DNA of 64,000 nt from Apiosordaria backusii (taxonomy: Eukaryota > Ascomycota > Sordariomycetes > Sordariales > Lasiosphaeriaceae). Positions 20,637-32,444 of the stretch are shown here, piece after piece. The stretch lies in contig JAUKTV010000006.1 of the NCBI GenBank assembly GCA_030549205.1, forward strand, positions 1,692,501-1,756,500, given 5' to 3'. Under the pieces are notes generated by a model. It was not told the origin of the DNA. It ran no database searches and worked only from the letters and a program-made list of their open reading frames with translations. The translations under genes were made by a program, and so were the position numbers. Each line of letters begins with the position of its first letter. Position 1 is the stretch's first letter.

Positions 20637-22675
20637 TTACCTAAGCCCTGTAATTTTCTCAACCAGCGCCCACTTCCCGTCCCATTCCCAGTACTCAATC
20701 ACCCCATCGACACTCTCGGTAATCATGTGCATTTTCCCAGCGAAGCTGCCCTGCACCAGACTCCACACCTGTTTGATGCCCCCTTCTTTGTCAGAAGCCA
20801 CCTTTTGCACCATCTCCCATTTCTCACCCATCTGTGGTCGCCAGCGCCAGTGCTCCACCGACCCGTTGACAGCAACAGCCAGCTGAAACCCACATGCACT
20901 TGTCTCGTCTATTGTGTCGAAGTTGTCTTGGATCATGACGGGTACGGCATCATCTGGGATCCCCTCCCCGAAGCCATCCCCCTCCTGCCATGCCTTCGAG
21001 CTTCCCTCCCTCCAAAACGTCTGCATCTTGCCGTCCCCGCGAGTTGCAACCGTGTACAAACGTCCCTGAGAGATTCCTGAGCGGTCATACATATCGAATC
21101 CAATGTTGGACTGCACAAGACTTGCACCACTTTGAGTGATGTTGCCTGCAATTGGCGGTTGGATCAATGTCCAGGCTACCGAATTGGCCTCCTGCCGGTA
21201 CTATATCGCGTTTCTCGTGGTTAGTTCCCAGTCCAACATGCCTTCATTCAGTGAGCCAGGTACTCACCTCATTTAATGTCCCATCGGTATGCTTCACGAC
21301 AACGATAAGGGACGAGTCATCACTTTGAACAATGCCTGGGAAGCCATCCACTTTCGATTGGCCGAAGCTCGACAGCTGGGACCACGTCTTGCTCGACTGG
21401 GAGTAGGCCCACTGCTGTATGTTATTGCCCTCGGTGACTGCCACAGCATGGAAGTCTCGATTCATGGATGTACCAATAATGGATGGCTGGCCACGAATTA
21501 CCAGAGCATCACCGCTTGTCAACTGCGAGACTACGCCCCACTGACTGGTATCACCGTCCCTCGATATATGTCTGATGCCCTTGGCTGGGTCGGATAGAAG
21601 CAGCTCAAAGTTTCTATGAGTCTCTCCATTTCCGGACTGCATCATATTGCCGCTCTGGTGTCTCCTCCGAGTCCAAGGGTCAGGATTGACATTTCTGAGG
21701 CCATATTTTACCCACATGTCGATGTTGGCATTGTCATATCTGTGATGTGATCGTGGTTAGTTCCCGTCTACTGTTCTCCAATCTCATGGTGATGGTGAAA
21801 ATGACTTACGCAAAGTAAACAAACCCATCATCACCCCACCCCTTGCCCCACGAGTTCTTCATAATCCACGCCCCCCGTTCGTCATCGTAGCCGACAATAA
21901 GAGCAATGTGATTGCCGGTATTTCCCGAGGTACCGTCCCATGCATATACGTGGTGCGGATTTGTTGGGTCAGGCTTCCACTCCCCGAAGTTGTCGTACAG
22001 GATGAAGGTCGCTACGATAGGTCCGTACTCGTACAGCCATTTCTTCTGGTCTTCAACCTCTCCGATGGCTTGGAAATTGCCAATATGCGTCGTTCTCCCA
22101 GATCGATCACTGCAGTGCGCATGCGGCGTGGTGACGGCCTCATACGGGTCGCACGACCAATCTGCAATGCCCGGCTTTTCGCTTACCCCATGGGCCGACG
22201 AGTTTGTGTTGCCAGCGACATACTGCAGTGTCTCCTCTGCACTGCCGGTAGTCTCGCAAATTGCCCCAATTCCATCGTGAACATCCGCCTCGCTTCGTTT
22301 TGACCACACAGAATGCTCTATCCTGACTTGGGATTCGATCAGAGCCGTCACGGCGAAGGCCCAGCAAGACTGGCAGGCTCCTTGGTCTTGCGGGGTGGTG
22401 ATGAAGTTGATCCCTGAGCGGTTGCGCCAGTCTACCACCGGAGGAAGAGGAGCTGATACCGAGTTGATATTTGCTGTGGCAACCTTCTTGTCGGCAGTGT
22501 TTTGATGCGAAAAGGACTCCGAAGGCTTGTAGATGAGAGACCCGATAGCACTCCACTCGATGGGAGGAACCGATGAGGCAGGAACCGGAGCAGGCCATGA
22601 TACACCTCTGCGTGGAGGAACTGCATCGACTCCTGATGCGAGAAATGAAAGAAGCAATAGTTCAACCAAAGCCAT
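20637..22675 (-). CDS. secreted papain-like cysteine protease with C-terminal propeller-like domain
   Basis: Three exons: complement(20637..21200, 21268..21739, 21810..22675); introns of 67 and 70 bp with CTAAC branch sites; 633 aa. A signal peptide (MALVELLLLSFLASGVDA) and a propeptide-like stretch lead into a C1A fold at about 75-300. Gln98 and Cys104 lie in DQGACQSCWAF, His256 in GNHIALIVGYD and Asn274 in MKNSWGKGWG, a complete catalytic set. The GSCWAF motif is altered to QSCWAF. The first intron falls inside the final strand (VYFA-YDNANIDMWVKYG). Residues about 310-633 form Trp-containing repeats (SQWGVVSQL, IQQWAYSQSSKTW, VEHWRW, IEYWEWDGKW), like a lectin-type beta-propeller. Probably extracellular; the propeller may target glycans (inference). 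Confidence 0.85.
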
Positions 22676-23537
22676 GGTTTTCGTGGTGAGATAAGCTCCA
22701 AGATTAAGCAGGACTTTCAGGTATCATCTTTGCTCTTTACAGAGGCCATCATGAAATATTGAATCTTAACAACCTGTTCAGTATACAATGCGGCCTTTGC
22801 ACATCAGCTTCCCCCATGGTTAGTTGATCTTCCCGTACCCACAGCTCCCGAGTCGTTACTACTCAACGGTAGCTCCGAAAAGGCCTAACTTGGAGCTCTT
22901 TATTGATGATCAATTCTCCCAGTACCCCGGACCCAGTTCCTAGTGCTGTCTTCCACCAATAGTTACAGAACCAATCAAGCGGCCATAGATCGAACCTGGT
23001 TTCACCCATGCCAAATCTCGCGTCCATCTCCCGATGAGCCGTCTGAAACGCGGGAGATGTCTCCACATCGGCAATGGCATTCAGCCGCCGTTCCTTGGTT
23101 GCGGGATTACATCACCCGCGGGATAAATCCTACCTCAACTAAACTTGGTAGCTTTTCATCTCCTTTGAAAGACAAGGTTGTGAAGTGTTGAGCGATCATA
23201 TCAGGGTTAGGGCTTTTCCAGCGCTCTTCAAGGGTTCCGGGGTTCAGGGGTTCAGGGGGGACTGTTCGATGGCTGCACATCACGAATCCAGACACTATTG
23301 TCAGCAACCAAAGTGGCCGCCTCGCCCGCCATGGTCACCTGGGTGTGAATGTATAAGCTTAAAATGGCATGGCTCAGTAAGGTAGGGTACCTTAACCTAT
23401 GGCAGTTAGGGACGGTAGTCTTTGGACGCGGTGATGAGTATCTTGAGGAGAATAGCAGTTTCACGTCAGTCATTCGTTTCTCAACTTTGGGGCCCCAACT
23501 ATTTGTTTTGTATTTTGTTCTTTTATAACAATGACCG
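22676..23537. other. intergenic, no gene recognised
   Basis: Upstream region of the protease and 3' region of the caspase-like gene. It contains a telobox-like AGGGTTAGGGCT (23203-23214) and a short GGTTCAGG reiteration near 23230-23260. No convincing ORF. Confidence 0.45.
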
Positions 23538-26500
23538 TTAGGAAAGGCTTTCTGATGAAGAGTCTGAACTACTGGACCCGGACTGGGAGGACCACCACTT
23601 TGGTTGCCACCTAGCAATGCCGATCTGACGTCTCGTGTTGCTGTCGTTCAGGGTCGGCGGACGTTGCGGATCACACAAATAAGTGAAGAAACTTCCGGCC
23701 TTTTTAGTGGCTATCTTGAAATTGAAGATAGATAGAAATATCGCAATGACAAGATACAGCATAATTGTTGAGCTAGTCGTATAACGAATGGGTGTAAACT
23801 GTACCACCACAATGTCTGGTGCCATAGAGACGAGTGCCACCAAGGCAAGGGAAAGGATTGGGAGGCATGTCGTAATAAGTGGGTTTGTTCTCTCCCCATT
23901 TATGTTCCTACCGACTGTGAAAGTCTGTGACATCGTTAGCGTATCATTTCTATAGCGATTCTAGATCAGTCCTTACCGCGGCGGTGTATGATTTGAACAT
24001 CGCACTTTCTCGTGCCAGTGTTTCTCCAAGAACCCTCAAATCTCGAATGTCGTTCTCAATGTGTTTAACCATGACACGCGGGTCATGTGTTGCAGCGTGT
24101 GTCCAATTGTCTAGATCAAAATACGACAGGTCGTTCTTCCGGAATGCTTCCCAGGCTGACACTGTTCCGTAAAGAACTTGCTGAAACTGCTCCAAGAGCT
24201 GAACGGTCTGGTGGGACACTTGCTGAATCTTTCGCCAGTCGGCATCTTTGGCATTCGTTGTCTAGTACTGTCAGTCTGAATTTCGTGAGAACGAATATTT
24301 GTGGAATGGTTTGGAGTTGTGGTTTGGAGCTGAAACGTACATATGGCTTGAGGGGCCTGAGCAGGTTGCTCCCAGTAGTTTGCCACTCGGCCTTGACCTC
24401 AGCAATGCAACAAAGCAATACTCGGAGAAAGTATTCTCGAGCCATCCAGATCGGCCTATCAGATGCATAACGTCCACCTGTCAAGGGATCCTCCGGGATC
24501 TCATCCTCCATTGGCTCGTAAACTTGCACATCATGCTTGCTTTCACCACCATCGTGATACGTATCGAAAATACCATACGCCGTCCAATGGCGGTTGTCTA
24601 CGCCCACAATCATGCACGAAATCTGGGCTTCGTAAATGTAGGCTTCACCTTTCTCGGTTGGACTGCATAGAAAGGTGACATTCTTGCTGCTGCGTAATGG
24701 TCGTCCCTCGCCCCCAAGTCTAGCATCGGTCAAGACTTTGTTACCCCTTCTCCACGCAAAAAAGGGCAAATGAAAGGAGATCTGGAAACACGGACTTCCC
24801 GAGGGCTGAAATTTCACGCTCATTCCCGACTGAAAGGTAATGTGTTTGTAGATAAACTCCTTCAAGAAAAGAGCCTGAGTCCTAGAGGCTGTGGAGATCA
24901 CTGCGAGGGTACTGGTTGCATCGATATTGGTAAGGTATCTGAGATCCGTTAGTTAGAGGTATGGTTCTATTTGGAAGATTACCAATGTCACCCACAGAAG
25001 ACGACGTCTCGGTGAAAGGTGGTCAATCTTTGATTCAGTCTCGATGAGTAGGGGTGATGTATGTGATGAAGATAAGGTGTTGAATAGTTGGGTTGAAGTG
25101 AGAAGCTTGAGTGTTGTTTTATTGCTGCCAAAGCCCTCGCCGGTGGGGGGTGATCGTTCATCCAACAACGCGACCACCTTGGCATATGGGTTTTGTCCTT
25201 CAAGCAACCTCTCAAAGCTTGCAGGTGCACAGAAGGCCTCAATCTCGTCGCAAATATACCTCATGGATGGATCTCCAACGTCTTCTGCAAACACCCTGAC
25301 AATTCTCTCTGCCATACTGAGGGTTTCATCTGGGTGTCGCTCGGCCATCTTGAGACAATACTGCTCGTTCTCAGCAGCGTACACGGCAGTTCGATCGCCT
25401 GCGAATATGTCTGGCCACATTGATGAAGTTCCCCACTCCTTGGCTGAGCTACTAGGATGGCTTCTAGAGCCAGGTCTCAGGATCGGGTAGATGGCAGAAA
25501 TCTCTATGTTCAGGGCATCAGAAGGTGCATTAAGTAGCCACCCCTTCCACTTTTGAATATCCAGGCTCTGGTCCCGGAGGCGACAACCCAAAAAAATGCC
25601 GGGCCCAGTGCTGGACATCTCAGGTGTTGTTGCTGGTGGGTTGAGATAGATGAAAGGTTCTTCAGCGAGAGGGGGCAGCTGAGGTGGGGGCAAGGGGGAC
25701 AAGATGATGGTCCTCGGCTTCTTGGATATAAAACAATAGATGGGTGTCCTCCGTCGGGGTCTCTCGAATTCAGGCCGACCTGTGTAGCGGTTAACCTGGA
25801 CAACCGAGTCCGTGTTATCGGTAAAGCGAACACTGGGCATCCATGCCTGAAGACGGTTGATCAATCGTCGATGAAGCTCAACCACTGAGAGCCATTCAGT
25901 TGTCTGGGTAGCGTGTGCAAGCTCCTGGATGAGGGAATTTGTGAATGAATGTGGGCCGACTTCCGCCGCGATCGATTCAAAGCCACATGCTGCGATATGC
26001 TCCACAACGCCCTTTCCTCTCGATGCCTCGCCCGCCTGGATGGCATGGCAGGCGTCATAAAGGAGAAGCACGTCGCAGTCCACTTCGCCGAGTAGAGAGT
26101 GAATCACTGATGACTGGACAGTTGGCGAGTGTTGATAACGACTATTCATTTGTCAATATTGTGACGGTGTTGCAGGTGGTTGCGTGGGCTCTTACCTTGC
26201 TGCCCAGATGGGACTTCCTCCAGGCTGCTCGCCCAAACGAGCATGACCCCCATAGTAGATTATCAGAAGGTTCCCTTCATGTCCGTATGCATCTAGCACA
26301 TTAGTGACCTTCTTGGAAAGCTCCATAGCTGCTCTTGCCGTTGGTATCTTCCACACCTCGGTGTCGTAGTGATACAGGGTGCTGAATACTGAAGCCAGTG
26401 GTCTGATCTCAGCGTCAACCCCAAGGTCGTCCTGTTCCCAGCTTATGAGGAGCACCTTGACGGTTCTGTACCCGGTCGAGAAACGGGCTGGCCATGCTTC

Positions 26501-26599
26501 CGAAACGGCATCCGTGAGGTGGGAAACAAACGTGGAAAGGTTGGCGATATGATGACCGGTAGCTGCGCTGTCATGGCTTTCCTGTGCACAAGACTCCAT
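23538..26599 (-). CDS. caspase-like domain fused to CorA-like two-helix membrane domain
   Basis: Five exons: complement(23538..23924, 23977..24261, 24341..24938, 24996..26141, 26196..26599); introns 52-79 bp; 939 aa with frame and phase continuous at every junction. The N-terminal domain (about 40-240) is caspase/metacaspase-like: VKVLLISWEQDD, catalytic His119 in LLIIYYGGHA and Cys166 in DVLLLYDACHA. A linker of ~250 residues follows. From about 510 the protein follows the fungal CorA-like pattern: RRLL-YLTNIDATS, an IYEAQISCMIVG strand, PIWMAREYFLRVL, long helices, then two membrane segments (about 826-847 and 864-880) and a Ser-rich tail. No GMN motif is seen, so Mg2+ transport is not implied. 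The donor of intron 2 (CT/GTGGGT) was chosen because it alone keeps the frame. A protease-plus-membrane effector role is inference. Confidence 0.82.
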
Positions 26600-28264
26600 C
26601 GTAGAAGGTTGTGAGTCTGACTGTAAATAAGGTAAGCTAGGTATCCGTTGAGAGAGAAGGACAGAATATTAGTAATACCTTAGCTTAGTAAAACCATACC
26701 TATAAGCCGATGTGTCTTGCATCCATATGAAAGTGAGGAACTAAAGCGGTGGTTTACCTACTTAGCCTCCTTCTGTACTCGATAAACGTCAAGTCATATT
26801 ATATCGGCGGTTAGTAGAGGCTACTAGATAGTAAGAGAGGACCTTGTCGCTGCAAAAGGCTCTCCACTGCTTGGTATCAATGGTGGTTCGGTAATCGTTT
26901 TCGGCAAAAGAGTGATCGGAACAACTCAGGCGCTCTCCTTAATAGGTACACCTAATGCAAGGGATAGGACGCACTGGATTTGGTGACCGACGGATATCTG
27001 CAACTGACGGCAGTCGGAAACTCTTGTGATTTGTCAGTTGGGGATGGAAAGTGCCGGCTGCGCATCATTGGGTGCAGCAGCAGATAGGGCATTTTGGGCC
27101 CCTGCTGCTGCCTTAGTCAAATGCAGACACATCCCTCCCAAGGGCTCTGGTTCGCTGCCCGGATCGATTCGGTGCGCTGGCGCTCTTGCACCTCTTCGAT
27201 CGCAACAAGGGAACCTGTGCGTTCATCACATATTCAACCATTTCCCATCGAGTCGAAAGCCTACAGAGCCACAGGTTTGCAGTCAACGCTGTCTAGGTGG
27301 CGTCCGTTGACCTGGACGCATCACCGCCTTCCCGCAGCACGAATCAAGCGCCCTTGCTCTCGTGCTCTATTCATTTCACCTAGCAGCTCTGATGACGTGT
27401 CGCTGCCACTTACATCAAGGTCCAAGCTTCCTCTGCCGATCACAGATGCCACCACCGCCAATGGCTTTTGGGACTGCCCAAGGGTCCCTTCTATTTAAAG
27501 CGCTGGGCGAGGAACGAACACTATCAGCGCCGGACAGATTGCTTGTTAGTAAAATTGTGCCTATTGGTGTATCATTTTGAGTTATCCATTTAGAAGGACA
27601 TGCTGATTTCCAAAACAGACACTGGCGAGAAGAGGCCAACAATTCTGGAACTGCTGCTGGTGTGGCCAAGGAGGAATTTCCACCGCCGTTCACGAGATTT
27701 GCCCCATTTGCGGGCATCCACGCTGCACCTATTGCCCTGTATACAGAGTTTGACGATGGATGAAAAGGGGATGCTCTACCATTCCCACATGCGCCCAAGG
27801 CGACAAAAGCAGTGATCACCTGTTCAAGTGCGTCTCTACATACCCCGCGCCTAGCAACCTGGGATGTGCGCTAACAGAGAGAGCTCAAGGGCTCACCCTT
27901 TATAGTACAAGCTGAAATATCTATGATTGCCGGGGAGGAAAAGGAATCATGTATTGAGCAAGTTATGTGGATGAGGGATCTGATGTTGGGACCTGAATCC
28001 TTATTTTCTCTTTGACTTCACCCGCTTCTGAAATAGAGCTGTTAACATGTATCGCACCGGACCTACTCATGAACCTACAGAGACATGAGGGTGTGTCACC
28101 GGGTAGATTCTAGGCAAGAGATCCAACTGAGAGACCTTTGTGTACTGAACCTCTGAAAGATGGAGCTCGCAGCCTTTCTTTTCCAGGGGTTGCTTGTTGG
28201 CAGCTGTGACACCAATGGTCGGAACATCTTTCGAAGGCAGCGTGAGTCGGATTGAGGTGTGTAG
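26600..28264. other. intergenic, no firm gene
   Basis: Starts with the likely promoter of the caspase-like gene, which holds several ACCTTAGCT / ACCTACTTAGCC phrases. A minus frame at 27415-27819 (Ala/Gly/Asn-rich) could be an exon preceded by an AG acceptor, but no start or partner is clear. A plus ATG at 28160 begins a signal-peptide-like stretch (MELAAFLFQGLLVGSC) 125 bp before the next putative exon. Confidence 0.4.
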
Positions 28265-28687
28265 GGGATATTGAGACAATCGAAGACGTGTTTCAGTTTG
28301 CCGGTCCTGAGTGATGGTGGAGAGCCTGAAGTGAAATGGGCCGTTCGTAAGTGCTTCTGATGCTAAAACCCTGTCTTCGGCTGGAGGAGTAATATCTTGA
28401 TCCTAATTCTTTATTTCTCCTTAGGGTATGAAAATAAGGATGGCACCCCGGAGGACTTCGACAATCAACCACCGTCGTACCAAGGTACCTGTCAGTATGA
28501 TGGGCCACACAGAGAAAAGACTACCTGGTATGATACCTTGGGTACTGCACCAGAGGTTGCCAGAGGGTGGTGCGAGACCAGAAGCTTGGAGACATGGAGT
28601 ACTAGCGGTGTGAAAAGCAATACAGGGCTTGGAAATGCCATGGCGATATGGGGAATGGTGGCAGCTGTCCTGCAGGTTGTTGTATAG
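28265..28687 (+). CDS. tentative exons of a small exported / GPI-type protein
   Basis: Two pieces join well: an open frame after 28264 ending at 28346, a GTAAGT donor at 28347, a CTAAT branch and a TTAG acceptor at 28421-28424, then an open frame from 28425 to TAG at 28687. The join gives VKWAV-RYENKDGTPEDFDN, later CQYDG, YDTLGTAPEVARGWCETRS and a hydrophobic C-terminus (GNAMAIWGMVAAVLQVVV) like a GPI-addition or tail-anchor signal. The true start is missing; the signal-peptide-like ATG at 28160 is attractive, but no splice pair keeps the frame. Family unknown. Confidence 0.4.
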
Positions 28688-29420
28688 GTACCTAATGATA
28701 CTGCTAGAAGGCCGACAACAGAACCGGGTTGTTGAACCGCACCATTCATTTTAGTAGTTTCGTGGTCTTCCTATGAATTGAAAGAAATGAACCCAACAGG
28801 TACATACTGTTAATTGTACCCCTGGGCCCCTGAGCCACGCAACATGATATAACCCTAACCCAGAGCTCCAGAATTGTTCGGTTCTATAACCAAACGATAG
28901 CACGAACACACAAACAGCAGGGTGACTCTAACAGTGAAGTTACCAACTACTTGTGCGCAAATTTCAGACACATAACCAAGAAGCGGATGTTTTGCAGTGC
29001 TTGAACAAGTACCACTTACCTGAACCACCAGGACAGATTTACCGGCAATAAGCTTATCAATCTCATTTGTAATGTACAACACGGTGTTCCGGAGCTCAGC
29101 AATTTGATATCTCCGTGCCATCCGTTCACGTCCGCCATGTTGGCGGATGTAAAGACCTTGTTCCCGGTGTGTCGGCACCAACAACAGCGCACATTGAAAC
29201 CTCAAAGGGCAACTTGTGGGACTCCATACCTTATCACCAACATGGGTCATGTCAGCTATAAATCTTGGCTCTCCAGCCCACAGGATTAGCATCCATTTGG
29301 TCTCCATTTGATATCAGCCCTGAAGCTTGCCACGCTGTCTCCTCAATATTAACCCCCGTGTAATAACTACCTCATAGCGACGACAACATCATTCAGTATC
29401 TCGGATAAGATCCAAGCGAA
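28688..29420. other. intergenic, no firm gene
   Basis: A minus-strand stretch ending in a GTAAGT donor near 29030 (MARRYQIAELRNTVLYITNE, helical) could be an exon but has no partner I can place. A telobox-like AACCCTAACCCA lies at 28851-28862. Confidence 0.35.
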
Positions 29421-30656
29421 ATGTCTGAGGCAATCCAAATCATCTCCAAAACCGACTTCACCGCCCAATCCATTAACCCCGCCCCCTCACCGTCCAACCC
29501 CTTGGCATCCCCATCCTCAATCCGCATCCAGACCCGCCTCATCTCCCTCACAACCAACACCTTCACCTACGCAAAACTCGGAGGCAACCCCCTCCTAGCC
29601 TGGTGGAACGTCTGGCCTTTGCCTTCTACCGTCTCCCCCGAGACCCACTGCAGAATCTCAGCGTGGGGATACTCTGAAGTAGTAGAGAGCACCATCCCCT
29701 CCCTTCCCGTCGGCTCCAAGCTGTTCGGGTATCAGCCCATCGGCACCAGAGCTGAAGAGCTCCAGCTGAAAGATGCGAATGTACCAGGCCACTACGATGT
29801 CGTTGTTTCCGGAGACGGCTTGAGAAAAGGGTTGAACTCTATTTACAGCAGGTACCAGGTCCGGGGAGCTGACTCAACCCGCGAGAGCAAAGGGTGGGAT
29901 GCGCTTTTTTATGTCTTGTGGCAGACGGGTTGGATGCTGAATCGGCATGTTTTTGCCTGGGAGGGCGGGTTCGAACCTTCGCATCCTTTCGGTGCTGCCG
30001 GGGGTGATGGCTGGGATGCCAAAAGGGCGGATATTAAGGGGGCGGTGATGATTCTGTTGGCGCCGTCGGGGAAGACGGGGTTGTCATTTGCGCATGAGTT
30101 AAGAAGGGGTAGGCCGGAGGGTGAGCAGCCTGATAAGGTGGTTGCTGTTGGATCGGAGAAGTCAAAGGGTTTTAGTGAGAGCACGGGGCTGTTTGATGAG
30201 GTGCTGTTGTATGAGCAGGTCGACGAGATTGAGAGGATTGCGAAGAAGGGTCAGAAGATTGTGTTGGTGAATTTCGCGGCTAGAGGTCAAGCGGCTGATA
30301 CTTGGGCCACTAGCCTTGGGGAGAAATTTGGGGCGGATAATGTTATTGTTCTGCTTGTGGGGGGTGATCCGTCGGCTACTAGACCCGCGGCACTGTATGG
30401 AAAGGCCATGGATCCGGCCAGCAATGTCTACCAGGTTCACGCTGGTTTGATCAGAGAGAAGGGCATTGAAAACCTTGGATCAGCGGAGGCCTACTACAAG
30501 GCCCAGGAGGCCGGGTGGGAGAAGTTCAAAAGTGAAGGCGCCATCCCGGCTATCCAGATCAAGTGGGGTAAAGGCTTGGATGAGTACAAGGCTGGATGGG
30601 ATGCGCTGGCTAATGGCGAGTATGGTCCTGAGACTGGCCTTGTTTTTGAGATGTAG
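29421..30656 (+). CDS. DUF2855 family protein
   Basis: 411 aa, single exon, ATG in a good context (CGAAATGTCTG). It follows the fungal/bacterial DUF2855 pattern: an N-terminal half with LISLTTNTFTYAKLG, WPLP and RISAWGYSEVVES, a conserved YQVRGAD segment, then DALFYVLWQTGW and a second half resembling a dinucleotide-binding fold (GAVMILLAPSGKTGLSFAHE). The layout is reminiscent of medium-chain reductases, but no zinc site is apparent and no activity is established for the family. No signal peptide, so likely cytosolic. The 5' half uses C-ending codons much more than the 3' half, which is G-rich. Confidence 0.85.
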   Translation: MSEAIQIISKTDFTAQSINPAPSPSNPLASPSSIRIQTRLISLTTNTFTYAKLGGNPLLAWWNVWPLPSTVSPETHCRISAWGYSEVVESTIPSLPVGSKLFGYQPIGTRAEELQLKDANVPGHYDVVVSGDGLRKGLNSIYSRYQVRGADSTRESKGWDALFYVLWQTGWMLNRHVFAWEGGFEPSHPFGAAGGDGWDAKRADIKGAVMILLAPSGKTGLSFAHELRRGRPEGEQPDKVVAVGSEKSKGFSESTGLFDEVLLYEQVDEIERIAKKGQKIVLVNFAARGQAADTWATSLGEKFGADNVIVLLVGGDPSATRPAALYGKAMDPASNVYQVHAGLIREKGIENLGSAEAYYKAQEAGWEKFKSEGAIPAIQIKWGKGLDEYKAGWDALANGEYGPETGLVFEM

Positions 30657-30950
30657 TCTTCACAATGGCGGAAATTTCCGTTGATGGAAACAAAGGAAAT
30701 CTGTTTCAGCTTGATGCGGGAAAGGACGGGCGCTGAATCCTAGCGAATGGTGTGGCTGATGAGAACAAAGGAAATCGCCATAGCAGGGTAACAAAGAGGA
30801 GGCATGGCGAGAACATAATGACTTTATGAGATAACGTTTCCAACCGCAAGAAACCTTCCAAGGATTTGATGTGCTTCATAAGGTAACATTCTCACGACGT
30901 AGCCACTCACCCTGTTCTCTGTTTTCGGTCAGCGGAGATGACTGCGCAAC

Positions 30951-32444
30951 ATGTACACCTTCAATCATCCCTCTCGCTGGATACTTGGCTTCACCACCGC
31001 CGCCACAGCGACAATAGCACCACAATATTACACCAGCTGGGAAGAAATATTATGGGACTTTTCGCTCGCTTCGGTTCCAGTCCTCATCGGCCTCTGGCTA
31101 AAGCCATCCCCAGGAACATTTGCAGCTGGCATGGTTCTGTCCTACTGGTTCACTTCAATATTCACGACCTCGGGCCTTTTTAGGTACTACGTTTTTGCCG
31201 GCATTGTTTGGTCTTGTCATAATTCCTTTCATGAGTACAAGACTTTAACACTGGAGGAGATTCCGCCAACGCTCGGAGGCTGGTTACAGCTCGCCTTTTG
31301 GAATGTCTTGGCGGGATGGAACAATGTATTGGAGCCACCACCGATCAAGCAAGATGAACACCCTTATCGAGGAAGATTGTTTCGCTTGCCGTTGCGAGAA
31401 GGAGAGCGACCGAAAACGAGCAGATGGCTGCCTGCCAGACAGCTCGATCAGAAAGGGCCACCAAATGTGTTCTACAAGCTGAATGAGATGATCAAGAAGC
31501 TTCAGGCTAGATCACACAGGGATTTACGGGTGAGGATGTCGTTTCTAGAGCGCGGAATCCGTGGCCTATTCAGAAACATTGGGGATAGGACACCTGGGAC
31601 GATTAATACGAGGGAGGAATGGGCAGGGGAGATTGCACATGTCCACACTGCCGATGGTTCTATGCATGTGGACCTTCATCCCGAGGATGTCGACACGGTT
31701 CTAGAGGCCGGTTGGGGGCAGCGGCATCCGCTGGCTGATGGAAACAATTCGAAGATATTCAGGTTTTGGTTTCATGGAGTTCTTGAAAGGAGACTCCCGG
31801 TACCTGTTGGGTGGACTTTGGTGTATGCCCCGAGGACGGTGGAAGAGGAGGATGTCGTTCGTGAAATTCTGATCGCAGGAATTTGGTATGCGACGCAAGG
31901 AAATGTTTATCCTATTGGCGGAGAGGATGAACTAAGAAGCCCAAGATGGGATGTCAGGGCCGAAGAGTTGAGAAAGAAAGAAACATGGCGGGATTGGTTG
32001 TGGAGATTGGTACTAACGCCACCTGAAAGGAGATGGAAATGTGACTGCTGTCGAAATTGTCGAAGAGGATGCCCTGGTAATGTTGATGGAGGCCGCAGTT
32101 CCACTGAGATTCATAACCAGTTGAATCAAGGGTCCGATGGCCACCGGCAGCAGAGGAGGAATACATCGTCTGACCGAGTGTCCCCCGCCTCAACTGAGAA
32201 TGGAGATGCAGTTTTAGGTTTGGGTAAGGGTGGATTAAATGTTCGCTTCACAATACCAGAACCGCTACCGGTTTTCTCCGATCCCGGCGTCGAGGGCTAC
32301 AGGGCCAAAGGAAGGATGTATCCATTATCGGAATCTCCGAAACAGGATGTCGACAAGGCCAAGTCCGATCCTGGAAGAACCATCCTGCAAACAACTACCA
32401 ACGAACCAAAAGACGACTGGTCTTGGAGTGACGATGTTTTTTGA
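30951..32444 (+). CDS. luciferase-domain (DUF5519-type) membrane protein
   Basis: 497 aa, single exon. Hydrophobic segments lie in the first ~120 residues (about 40-72 and 80-92 strongest). The central block at about 228-316 matches the fungal luciferase domain: AHVHTADGSMHVDLHPEDVD, GWGQRHPLA, PVPVGWTLVYAPRTVEEEDVV and AGIWYAT. The domain name comes from a distant link to luciferases; enzymatic light production is not implied. Residues 364-374 form a tight cysteine cluster (KCDCCRNCRRGC) that could bind metal or be palmitoylated. The C-terminal 110 residues look disordered (Ser/Gln/Asp-rich, ending WSWSDDVF). It follows the DUF2855 gene on the same strand, 294 bp away. Confidence 0.8.
   Translation: MYTFNHPSRWILGFTTAATATIAPQYYTSWEEILWDFSLASVPVLIGLWLKPSPGTFAAGMVLSYWFTSIFTTSGLFRYYVFAGIVWSCHNSFHEYKTLTLEEIPPTLGGWLQLAFWNVLAGWNNVLEPPPIKQDEHPYRGRLFRLPLREGERPKTSRWLPARQLDQKGPPNVFYKLNEMIKKLQARSHRDLRVRMSFLERGIRGLFRNIGDRTPGTINTREEWAGEIAHVHTADGSMHVDLHPEDVDTVLEAGWGQRHPLADGNNSKIFRFWFHGVLERRLPVPVGWTLVYAPRTVEEEDVVREILIAGIWYATQGNVYPIGGEDELRSPRWDVRAEELRKKETWRDWLWRLVLTPPERRWKCDCCRNCRRGCPGNVDGGRSSTEIHNQLNQGSDGHRQQRRNTSSDRVSPASTENGDAVLGLGKGGLNVRFTIPEPLPVFSDPGVEGYRAKGRMYPLSESPKQDVDKAKSDPGRTILQTTTNEPKDDWSWSDDVF

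Noticed and set aside
29970..29985. GGTTCGAACC as a tRNA T-arm
   Set aside because: Lies inside the DUF2855 coding frame, with no acceptor or anticodon stem around it.
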